Assembly: GCA_002412555.1 (NCBI GenBank)
Contig: DHVH01000061.1
Location: 1-6,792, forward strand
Direction of reading: 5' to 3'
Source of the DNA: Marinilabiliaceae bacterium UBA5213
GTDB taxonomy: Bacteria > Bacteroidota > Bacteroidia > Bacteroidales > Marinilabiliaceae
DNA: 6,792 nt
Shown here: in pieces, positions 1 to 5,825 of the stretch
How the letters are laid out: each line of letters opens with the position of its first letter
How positions within the stretch are numbered: position 1 is the stretch's first letter
Notes under the pieces: generated by a model
Told to the model about the DNA's origin: nothing
The model's database searches: none
What the model saw: the letters and a program-made list of their open reading frames with translations, nothing else
Translations under genes and position numbers: made by a program

Positions 1-1200
1 TCGCGGGTGGTGCTCTACCCCATAGCCGATGCCCTGCATCTGATTCATGGCCCCATAGGATGTGCCGCGTACACGTGGGACATCCGGGGTGCCATGTCTT
101 CAGGTCCGGAACTGCACCGGATGAGTTTCTCAACCGATTTGAGCGAAAAAGAGGTGGTCTTTGGCGGAGAGCCCAGGCTTAAAGTGGGCTTGATTGAGCT
201 GATAGACAAATACCAGCCGAAGGCAGCCTTTGTCTATTCGACCTGCATTGTAGGCATTATTGGCGATGATGTGGAAAAAATCTGCCGACAAATAGCCGAT
301 GAAAAGCACATCCCGGTCATTCCTGTTCAGGCTCCTGGTTTCCAGGGATCCAAAAAGGATGGTTACAAAGTGGCCTGTGAGGCGCTTTTTCAACTGACCG
401 GTACGCTAAACCTGCCGGTGCCCCAATACAGCATCAATATTCTGGGCGATTTCAACCTGGCCGGAGAGCTCTGGATTTTAATGGATTATTACAAACGGAT
501 GGGGGTGCACATTAACGCCACCATCACGGGGGACGGACGCGTGGATGCCATTCGCAATGCCCACAACTCTGCCCTCAATGTGGTGCAATGCTCGGGCTCC
601 ATGATTCATCTGGCCAAAATGATGAAGGAAAAATACGGCACCCCCTTCATGCATGTCTCTTATTTTGGCATTGAGGACATGTCGGATGCGCTTTACGAAG
701 TGGCCAAATATTTCAAAAGTGAGGAGCTGATGAACAAGGCTCAGGAAATTGTCAAAGAAGAAATAAGCAGGCTCATGCCTGCCTTACAGTGGTACCGGGA
801 GCAACTCGAGGGGAAAAAAGCCGCCATTTATGTGGGTGGTGCCTTTAAAGCCATATCGCTGATTAAGGCGCTGCGACTCATTGGCATGAAGACGGTCATT
901 GTGGGCTCGCAGACGGGCAATGCCGACGATTATGAGGTCATAAAAAAGCTGAGCGACGAGGACACGATTATTGTGGACGACTCCAACCCGGTAGAACTCT
1001 CCAACTTTGTGAAGGAGAAGCAGGCGGATGTCTTTATCGGCGGGGTTAAAGAGCGTCCCATCGCCCACAAAATTGGCATTGGCTTTTGCGACCACAACCA
1101 TGAACGCAAGGAAGCCCTCGCAGGCTATGAAGGCATGATGAATTTTGCCAAAGAAATTCATGCCACCGTGATGAGTCCCGTTTGGAAATTCACCAAATAA
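1..1200 (+). CDS. nifE: NifE, FeMo-cofactor scaffold subunit (5'-partial)
   Basis: NifE pairs with NifN in the cytoplasmic NifE2N2 scaffold, where the NifB-derived Fe-S core is matured with Mo and homocitrate before transfer to the MoFe protein. The frame is open from the first base, so the start lies upstream; about 400 codons remain. Family NifE is usually about 450-475 residues, so roughly 50-70 N-terminal residues, including the first cluster Cys, are missing. Visible landmarks, counted from the first codon of the window, are HGPIGC (Cys21), SSGPEL, the TDLSEKEVVFGG block, STC (Cys82) and VQCSGS (Cys197, at the position of the NifD cofactor-ligand Cys). The C-terminal motif NHERKEALAGYEGM replaces the NifD His-ligand region and argues for NifE over NifD. 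Cys21 and Cys82 correspond to Azotobacter NifE Cys62 and Cys124, ligands of the NifEN [4Fe-4S] cluster. nifN follows after 18 bp, so the two are surely cotranscribed. Confidence 0.95.
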   Translation, partial: SRVVLYPIADALHLIHGPIGCAAYTWDIRGAMSSGPELHRMSFSTDLSEKEVVFGGEPRLKVGLIELIDKYQPKAAFVYSTCIVGIIGDDVEKICRQIADEKHIPVIPVQAPGFQGSKKDGYKVACEALFQLTGTLNLPVPQYSINILGDFNLAGELWILMDYYKRMGVHINATITGDGRVDAIRNAHNSALNVVQCSGSMIHLAKMMKEKYGTPFMHVSYFGIEDMSDALYEVAKYFKSEELMNKAQEIVKEEISRLMPALQWYREQLEGKKAAIYVGGAFKAISLIKALRLIGMKTVIVGSQTGNADDYEVIKKLSDEDTIIVDDSNPVELSNFVKEKQADVFIGGVKERPIAHKIGIGFCDHNHERKEALAGYEGMMNFAKEIHATVMSPVWKFTK

Positions 1201-1218
1201 CCCTTTAAAAAAAGCACT

Positions 1219-2625
1219 ATGTTCGACACCACCAACATAAAACCGGCCACCCACCAAAAGGGCACCAGCTCCACGCGCAATGCCTGCAAGCTTTGCGCTC
1301 CGCTGGGCGCCTCACTGGTATTTAAAGGCATTGAAGGCTGTGTACCGCTCATTCATGGCTCACAAGGTTGTAGCACCTACATACGCCGCTACATGATCAG
1401 CCACTACAAGGAGCCGGTGGACATTGCATCTACCAACTTCAGTGAGGATAGCGCGGTGTTTGGCGGCGGACAAAATTTCATAACGGGCATCCATAATATC
1501 ATCAGTCAGTACCACCCCTCGGTAATTGGCATTGCCTCTACTTGTCTGAGCGAGACCATTGGCGAGGACGTGGAAGCGCTGGTGCGGGATTACCTGGACA
1601 CCAACGGCGCAGAAAATTCGCCCCTGTTCTTCAACGTCTCCACCCCCAGCTACAGCGGCACGCACATGAACGGCTTCCATCAGGCCTGCATTGCTGCCGT
1701 TAAGCGCTTCGCGGTTTCAGGCATAAAAGGCCGGCACCTGAATTTGTTTCCGGGCTTTGTGTCGCCGGCCGACATACGCTACCTCAAGGAGGTGTGTGAG
1801 GACATGGCCATTGACGCCATTCTGTTTCCCGACTATTCAGAGACCCTCGACAATGTCCACACCCACGAGTACCAGCTGATCCCCACAGGCGGAACGCCTG
1901 TGCCCCATCTGGAAAAAACCGGATTGGCAGAAGCCTCTGTTGAGTTTGGCACCGTCTTTAACCGCAGCGCCGGCCGGACATCCGGCCCATCTGCCATCAA
2001 CAGCGCGGGTCAGTGGCTGGAGGAGAAAATGAACGTACCCAATTACCCCATGCCCTTTCCTATAGGCATTGAAGCCAGTGACCATTTTTTTAAGGTGCTG
2101 TCGGATTTTAGCCATGGTCCGGTCCCCCCAAAGCACCTCAAAGAACGCGGCCGCCTGGTGGATGCCTATGTGGATGCTCATAAATATGTATTTGGAAAAC
2201 GGGCCGTACTCTATGGCGAAGAAGACCTCGTGATTGCCATGGCCGCCTTTCTCAATGAAATTGGCATCCAACCGGTGCTGGTAGCCTCCGGGGCTTCGAG
2301 TGGCATCATGAAAAATGCCCTGGCGGGCATTTTTGGTCCCGACCATGGCGTGATAGTGGCCGATGGTTCCGACTTTGCCACCATTCGGGAAATGATGCCA
2401 GACCTGAAGCCGGATATCATGATCGGTAACAGCAAGGGTTATTACATAGCCCGTGAGCTAAAGATTCCCATCATCCGCATCGGCTTTCCGATTCACGACC
2501 GCTTTGGCGCATCGCGCATGCACCACATTGGTTACCGGGGCACGCAGGAGTTGTTTGATCGCATTGTGAATGCGCTGATTGAGTATAAACAGGAGAATAG
2601 TCCGGTGGGGTACAAGTATATTTAG
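1219..2625 (+). CDS. nifN: NifN, FeMo-cofactor scaffold subunit
   Basis: NifN is the NifK-like partner of NifE in the cofactor-maturation scaffold. At 468 residues it is full length for the family. The N-terminus has NACKLCAPLGA (Cys23, Cys26), then HGSQGC (Cys51), REP/KEP-type text ending in FGGGQN at 81-86, and STCLSETIGED (Cys109). The Rossmann-like C-terminal part includes VLYGEEDLV near 330 and IGNSKGYYIARELKIP near 402. Cys51 matches the one NifN cluster ligand known from Azotobacter (Cys44). Cys26 and Cys109 match NifK P-cluster ligands that Azotobacter NifN lacks. The position directly after nifE and before nifB, and the HGSQGCSTYIRRY text, favour NifN over NifK, although the two are homologous. 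The ATG at 1219 is preceded by an A-rich run and no SD, like most starts in the window. The TAG stop forms part of the repeat that follows. Confidence 0.93.
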   Translation: MFDTTNIKPATHQKGTSSTRNACKLCAPLGASLVFKGIEGCVPLIHGSQGCSTYIRRYMISHYKEPVDIASTNFSEDSAVFGGGQNFITGIHNIISQYHPSVIGIASTCLSETIGEDVEALVRDYLDTNGAENSPLFFNVSTPSYSGTHMNGFHQACIAAVKRFAVSGIKGRHLNLFPGFVSPADIRYLKEVCEDMAIDAILFPDYSETLDNVHTHEYQLIPTGGTPVPHLEKTGLAEASVEFGTVFNRSAGRTSGPSAINSAGQWLEEKMNVPNYPMPFPIGIEASDHFFKVLSDFSHGPVPPKHLKERGRLVDAYVDAHKYVFGKRAVLYGEEDLVIAMAAFLNEIGIQPVLVASGASSGIMKNALAGIFGPDHGVIVADGSDFATIREMMPDLKPDIMIGNSKGYYIARELKIPIIRIGFPIHDRFGASRMHHIGYRGTQELFDRIVNALIEYKQENSPVGYKYI

Positions 2626-2668
2626 GTTATTAGGTCAAGAGGCCAAGAGGTTATTAGATCAAAAGAGG
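2624..2668 (+). repeat. Imperfect direct repeat, 24-bp period
   Basis: Two copies, at 2624-2642 and 2648-2668, share the identical 10-mer AGGTTATTAG. Each then continues with (G/A)TCAA, an optional AA, and GAGG. The first copy starts inside the nifN stop codon. Together with the purine-rich bases around it, this looks like a slippage-derived spacer between nifN and nifB. No protein or promoter signature was seen in it. Confidence 0.7.
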
Positions 2669-2670
2669 AA

Positions 2671-2706
2671 GGGTTAATAGGGTGGATAGGGTAGGTAGGG
2701 TAAAAA
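2671..2706 (+). repeat. Four-copy 9-bp GGG tandem repeat, possible G-quadruplex
   Basis: Four units begin at 2671, 2680, 2689 and 2698: GGGTTAATA, GGGTGGATA, GGGTAGGTA and GGGTAAAAA. The period is exactly 9 bp, giving GGG runs separated by three 6-base loops. This fits the usual G3+N1-7 quadruplex pattern on the coding strand, and so also in the mRNA 5' of nifB. The last GGG ends 29 bases before the preferred nifB ATG. Quadruplex formation is an inference from the pattern only. Confidence 0.75.
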
Positions 2707-2729
2707 GGATAATTATTAAAGCAAGTAAC

Positions 2730-4004
2730 ATGATGAAGGAAAACACTAATAGCAAAGCGGCTCATCCCTGTTTCGATGAGAAGGCCAGACACGCACATGC
2801 CAGGGTACATTTGCCGGTAGCCCCTAATTGCAATATTCAGTGCAACTATTGCAACCGGCAATTTGATTGCGTGAACGAGAGTCGCCCTGGTGTGACCTCT
2901 ACCCTGTTAAAGCCCTTTCAGGCCTTTGAATATTTCAAAGCCCTCAATGATAAGCTGGACAACTTGTCGGTAGTAGGCATCGCGGGTCCTGGCGACCCCT
3001 TTGCCAACGCCCCCGAATCTATGGAAACCATGCAGCGCATTAAAGCGGTCTTTCCCGAGAAAATATTCTGTATATCAACCAACGGCCTCAACCTTTTTCC
3101 ATACATCGATCAACTGGCAGAAGTGGGTGTCTCACATGTCACCATTACCATCAATGCCATCGACCCTGATATTACGGCAAAAGTCTATAAGTGGGTGCGC
3201 TTCGAAAAAAAGGTTTACCGCGGCCGCGAAGCTGCAGAGATATTACTGAAGCAGCAACTCAAATGCATCCCTGCACTGAAAGCAGCCGGCATTACAGTCA
3301 AAATAAATTCGGTGATTATGCCGGGCATCAACGATGAGCACCTCGAAGAAGTGGCCAGAGTATGTGCTGAACTGGGTGCCGACGTGATCAACTGCATTCC
3401 CATGATTGCCGCCAAGGGAACGGCCTTTGAGGACATGGATCAGCCCGATTCCAAAATGGTCTTCAAGACCCGCATCCAGGTCTCCAAGCACATGAAGGTG
3501 ATGTCGCATTGCGCACGGTGCAGGGCGGATGCTGCCGGGTTGCTGGGTAAGGATTTGAGCGACACGCATGTCATGCTCCGCGAATTTGCCAACCGTCAGC
3601 CTTTCGAGGAAGAGGAGCGCCCCTACGTGGCTGTCGCCACGCGAGAAGGCCTGTTGGTGAACATGCACCTGGGTGAAGCGACCAAATTTTATATTTTCCG
3701 ACAATCTCCCAAGGGCTTTCAAATGGTGGAAGAACGCCAGGCGCCACCTGCGGGATCGGGCGATAACCGATGGATTGATTTGGCCAAACTATTTGCGGAC
3801 TGCCGCGCCTTGCTGGTGTCGGGCGTAGGTGAAAACCCCAAAGCCATCATTGGTAGTTGTGGAATAAGAGTCATAGAAATGACGGGATTAATTGACGAGG
3901 GACTCGAAGGTGTTTACAACAACAAACCCATCCGGTGCATTGCCAAACAGGACGCTTTTCGCTGCGGCAGTAACTGCAAGGGGAACGCCCAGGGCTGCGC
4001 GTAG
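2730..4004 (+). CDS. nifB: NifB, radical SAM FeMo-cofactor core synthase with C-terminal NifX-like domain
   Basis: NifB fuses two [4Fe-4S] clusters and inserts carbide and sulfur, using S-adenosylmethionine, to make NifB-co, the core passed to NifEN. With the start at 2730 the protein has 424 residues. HPC lies at 12-14. The radical-SAM CxxxCxxC motif (CNIQCNYC) is at 34-41, followed by C47. A GxGDP-type SAM-binding segment (GIAGPGDPF) follows near 83-91, and HCARCRADAAG carries Cys261 and Cys264, typical ligands of the additional clusters. Residues about 297-400 form a NifX/NafY-like domain (RPYVAVATREG through GSCGIRVIEM), and a Cys-rich tail (CGSNCKGNAQGC) ends the protein. An in-frame GTG at 2682 would add 16 residues encoded within the G-rich repeat. 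I prefer the ATG at 2730, or the adjacent ATG at 2733, because conserved NifB sequence begins only after it. No SD sits at a good distance from either. Confidence 0.95.
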   Translation: MMKENTNSKAAHPCFDEKARHAHARVHLPVAPNCNIQCNYCNRQFDCVNESRPGVTSTLLKPFQAFEYFKALNDKLDNLSVVGIAGPGDPFANAPESMETMQRIKAVFPEKIFCISTNGLNLFPYIDQLAEVGVSHVTITINAIDPDITAKVYKWVRFEKKVYRGREAAEILLKQQLKCIPALKAAGITVKINSVIMPGINDEHLEEVARVCAELGADVINCIPMIAAKGTAFEDMDQPDSKMVFKTRIQVSKHMKVMSHCARCRADAAGLLGKDLSDTHVMLREFANRQPFEEEERPYVAVATREGLLVNMHLGEATKFYIFRQSPKGFQMVEERQAPPAGSGDNRWIDLAKLFADCRALLVSGVGENPKAIIGSCGIRVIEMTGLIDEGLEGVYNNKPIRCIAKQDAFRCGSNCKGNAQGCA

Positions 4005-4016
4005 CTATCAGGCAAA

Positions 4017-4107
4017 ACCATAAACTTTAAACTAAAAACCATAAACTCTCAACTAAAAACCCAAAACCATAAACTAAAACCCCGTAACTATAAACTCATC
4101 AACTTAA
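4017..4107 (+). repeat. Degenerate heptanucleotide tandem repeat (consensus about ACYNNAA)
   Basis: The spacer between nifB and the ferredoxin gene is built on a 7-bp period. The units run ACCATAA, ACTTTAA, ACTAAAA, ACCATAA, ACTCTCA, ACTAAAA, ACCCAAA, ACCATAA, ACTAAAA and onward. The longer word ACCATAAACT recurs at 4017, 4038 and 4066, with a one-base variant at 4087; these spacings of 21, 28 and 21 are all multiples of seven. About 13 units can be traced. The + strand of the stretch contains only one G. No promoter or hairpin was seen in it. Confidence 0.8.
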
Positions 4108-4118
4108 ACCACATAAAA

Positions 4119-4427
4119 ATGAAAAAACCAACTTATCACATTCTCGTCTGCAATTCTTTTCGTGTTGCGGGCGATGCCCAAGGGGCCTGCAACAAGAAAG
4201 GGGCTGCGGGACTATTGCAATACATCACTGAGGAAGCCACCGACAGAGGCTTAGATGTGGCGGTTTCCACCACGGGCTGCCTCAATGTTTGTTCCGAAGG
4301 CCCCGTCATTGTCATCCACCCCAACAATTTGTGGTACGGCAAAGTGGAGTCCGAAGAGGCCATTGACGAGATACTGGATGCCCTCGAAGATGGGCAAGCC
4401 TGTGAAAAATATTTGATTTCCAACTAA
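4119..4427 (+). CDS. Thioredoxin-like [2Fe-2S] ferredoxin (C. pasteurianum / Shethna-I type)
   Basis: This is a 102-residue cytoplasmic [2Fe-2S] protein. Cysteines at 11, 24, 54 and 58 (HILVC; GAC; TTGCLNVC) follow the C-x12-C-x29-C-x3-C layout of thioredoxin-fold ferredoxins. The Clostridium pasteurianum protein of this type has ligands at 11, 24, 56 and 60 and a very similar length. The motif EGPVIVIHPNNLWYG after the last Cys is characteristic of the fold. A fifth Cys at 95 is probably not a ligand. Family members in nif clusters have been linked to nitrogenase, either as electron carriers or as partners of the MoFe protein; which role applies here is inference. The ATG at 4119 sits directly after the heptad repeat in an A-rich leader without SD. 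The gene is followed by a strong terminator-like structure. Confidence 0.9.
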   Translation: MKKPTYHILVCNSFRVAGDAQGACNKKGAAGLLQYITEEATDRGLDVAVSTTGCLNVCSEGPVIVIHPNNLWYGKVESEEAIDEILDALEDGQACEKYLISN

Positions 4428-4435
4428 CCCGTGTT

Positions 4436-4541
4436 GTCTTCGGATGGCCCGGAAGGATTCTGTTTCATGGCACAAACGGTAGGGTTGCTCTTTTTAGTGC
4501 TTCTTAGAGCAACGCCCGAGGGGCCACCGAAGACTTTTTTT
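4436..4541 (+). terminator. Terminator-like multibranched hairpin with T7, in the nifV leader
   Basis: The left arm 4436-4450 (GTCTTCGG, A bulge, TGGCCC) pairs with the right arm 4521-4534 (GGGCCA then CCGAAGAC) as 8 + 6 bp around bulged A4444. T7 follows at 4535-4541. Inside this stem are a strong hairpin (4482-4491 with 4506-4516, G4514 bulged, 14-base loop) and a weak 6-bp hairpin (4460-4465 with 4474-4479, one G-U pair). A three-way junction is therefore possible. On the opposite strand the stem is not followed by a T run, so it acts on + strand transcription only. It may end the nifE-N-B-ferredoxin transcript. Because nifV starts only 19 bp downstream, it may also be an attenuator. Confidence 0.75.
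4453..4457 (+). promoter_or_regulatory. Shine-Dalgarno-like AAGGA before the leader ORF
   Basis: AAGGA lies 9 bases before the ATG at 4467, a near-ideal distance. It stands out because nifN, nifB, the ferredoxin gene, nifV and modA lack a comparable site. In the folded model it lies in the single-stranded junction between the outer stem and the weak hairpin. Confidence 0.4.
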
Positions 4542-4550
4542 AACGCTTAA
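4467..4550 (+). CDS. Possible leucine-rich leader peptide upstream of nifV
   Basis: This is an ATG-started ORF of 27 codons ending in TAA, too short for normal gene calling. The peptide begins MAQTVG and then contains LLFLVLL, five leucines in seven residues at codons 7-13 (4485-4505), followed by a Pro-containing tail. It has a well-placed AAGGA. Its leucine codons fall in the left arm and loop of the inner hairpin, and its last codons cross the right arm of the terminator and the T run. NifV is a homologue of isopropylmalate synthase LeuA, and leuA operons in enterobacteria are controlled by a Leu-codon leader peptide, so the resemblance is suggestive. It could equally be a chance ORF or a small hydrophobic peptide. 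The function is unproven. Confidence 0.25.
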   Translation: MAQTVGLLFLVLLRATPEGPPKTFFNA

Positions 4551-4560
4551 TTCTCAGCTA

Positions 4561-5775
4561 ATGACATCTTCATTCAGACCACACTTTATTGACACCACAC
4601 TACGCGATGGCGAACAAGCGCCTGGTGTAGTGTTTAATTTAAAAGAGAAAATGACCATCTGTCATTTGCTCAAACAAGCCGGTGTTTCTGAACTGGAAAT
4701 AGGCACCCCCGCCATGGGAGCCGTTGAGATTAGTGACATTAAATCGTTGATTGGTGCAGGCTTTGGCTTCCTGACCACCGCGTGGTGCAGGGCTGTACCA
4801 GCAGATATCAAGGCAGCGCAAAAATGCGGAACCGACGGAGTGCATGTTTCCTTTCCGGTGTCTGACATCTTGCTCTCAAGTATGCAAAAAGATCAGAAAT
4901 GGGTATTCAATACGCTTAAAACAATCCTATTGCAAGCCTTGGATGCCTTTCCCTTTGTCACCATAGGGGCACAGGATGCCTCGCGGGCCGAACAGCACTT
5001 TCTGAATGATTTTTTGGCCATGGCCATGGATTTGGGTGCGTCCCGCATCCGAATTGCCGATACCATTGGTTGTTTAACGCCCCATAAAACGGAAAAAATA
5101 TTTTCAGCCATTTACCAGGTTATGCCGCATGTCCCCCTTGAATTTCACGCCCACAATGACTTGGGACTGGCCACAGCCAACGTGCTTTCAGCCTTTCAGG
5201 CTGGTGTTAAAAACTTCAGCGTGACGGTCAACGGACTGGGCGAACGCGCTGGAAACGCAGCCCTGGAGGAAGCTGTAATGGCCTTTGAACTGGGCGAAAA
5301 TATCAGCTGTGGCATCCATACCCCAATTTTCACCCCGCTCTCCCGGTATGTGGCCGAGGTTTCCAATCGCCCGCTACCTGCTTCAAAACCAATAACGGGC
5401 GAGCTGTCCATTGCTCATGAAACGGGCATCCATACCAAATCAATCATAAAGAACAGGCACTCCTATCAACTCATTAAGGCCAGCTCCATTGGACGGGAAG
5501 ATCTGCCCTTTGTCTTTGGAAAGCACAGCGGAAGCGAAAGCATACGTTACTTTTTTAAGAATTTACAAATAGACCTGTCAGACACCTTTTGCGCTGAAGT
5601 CCTAGAGCAGGTAAAAGACCAGTCGGCACAACAAAAGCGCGCCATCACCGAAATGGAGATAATGGATATTTACAACCAGTTACTGCACGACCAGTCCCTA
5701 TACATCACCAAAGACCCGGTTGTATTGATGCGTACTTCGCTGACCCGAATTGAAAGTGAATGGATGAATTCATAA
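4561..5775 (+). CDS. nifV: NifV, homocitrate synthase
   Basis: NifV condenses acetyl-CoA with 2-oxoglutarate to give (R)-homocitrate, the organic ligand of Mo in FeMo-cofactor. The 404 residues make a typical DRE-TIM metallolyase. The N-terminal FIDTTLRDGEQAPG at 9-22 carries the catalytic Arg15 and the metal-binding Asp16. FHAHNDLGLATAN at 195-207 gives metal ligands His196 and His198, and NGLGERAGNA at 224-233 gives Asn232. The C-terminal part has HETGIHTKSI at 286-295 and FGKHSG at 319-324, as in NifV and related homocitrate/isopropylmalate synthases. The nif context and the short C-terminus, with no long LeuA regulatory domain, favour NifV over LeuA or a lysine-pathway enzyme. The ATG at 4561 begins 19 bp after the T7 of the upstream hairpin and has no SD. 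There is no room for a promoter after the hairpin, so transcription probably reads through it or starts inside it. Confidence 0.93.
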   Translation: MTSSFRPHFIDTTLRDGEQAPGVVFNLKEKMTICHLLKQAGVSELEIGTPAMGAVEISDIKSLIGAGFGFLTTAWCRAVPADIKAAQKCGTDGVHVSFPVSDILLSSMQKDQKWVFNTLKTILLQALDAFPFVTIGAQDASRAEQHFLNDFLAMAMDLGASRIRIADTIGCLTPHKTEKIFSAIYQVMPHVPLEFHAHNDLGLATANVLSAFQAGVKNFSVTVNGLGERAGNAALEEAVMAFELGENISCGIHTPIFTPLSRYVAEVSNRPLPASKPITGELSIAHETGIHTKSIIKNRHSYQLIKASSIGREDLPFVFGKHSGSESIRYFFKNLQIDLSDTFCAEVLEQVKDQSAQQKRAITEMEIMDIYNQLLHDQSLYITKDPVVLMRTSLTRIESEWMNS

Positions 5776-5825
5776 TTAGGATCATTTCCCAGGATGCCAT
5801 CGCTAACAACAAAAACACCAAAATC

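Noticed and set aside
784..1257. 157-codon antisense ORF over nifE, with similar ones over nifN, nifB and the TOBE gene
   Set aside because: They mirror the codon structure of strongly conserved nif and mod genes, show no recognisable motifs and have no leader signals. They are shadow frames.
1219..2625. Assignment as NifK, because of the retained P-cluster cysteines
   Set aside because: The gene directly follows nifE and precedes nifB, and the KLCAPLGASLVFKGIEG and STYIRRY text matches the NifN family better.
2682..2729. GTG start extending NifB by 16 residues
   Set aside because: The extension is encoded by the GGG repeat and its flank, has no NifB similarity, and two ATG codons at 2730 and 2733 directly precede recognisable NifB sequence.
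4017..4107. CRISPR-like array
   Set aside because: The units are 7 bp and contiguous, with no unique spacers of CRISPR size and no palindromic repeat.
4468..4489. Possible sigma-54 (-24/-12) promoter: TGGCAC followed by TTGC
   Set aside because: The GG and GC doublets are 16 bases apart, whereas sigma-54 promoters need 10. The words also fall inside the stems and leader ORF.
4436..4534. MITE or insertion-sequence remnant, because of the inverted arms
   Set aside because: There is no target-site duplication flanking the arms. The T7 directly after the right arm fits a terminator better.
4436..4541. Known molybdenum-cofactor riboswitch
   Set aside because: I could not recognise the conserved elements of that RNA family. 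Proximity to modA alone is not enough, and a covariance-model search would be needed to claim it.
5760..5825. Upstream ATG start for ModA overlapping the end of nifV
   Set aside because: It would place 22 mostly polar residues before a clear signal peptide. The ATG at 5826 gives a normal ModA N-terminus.
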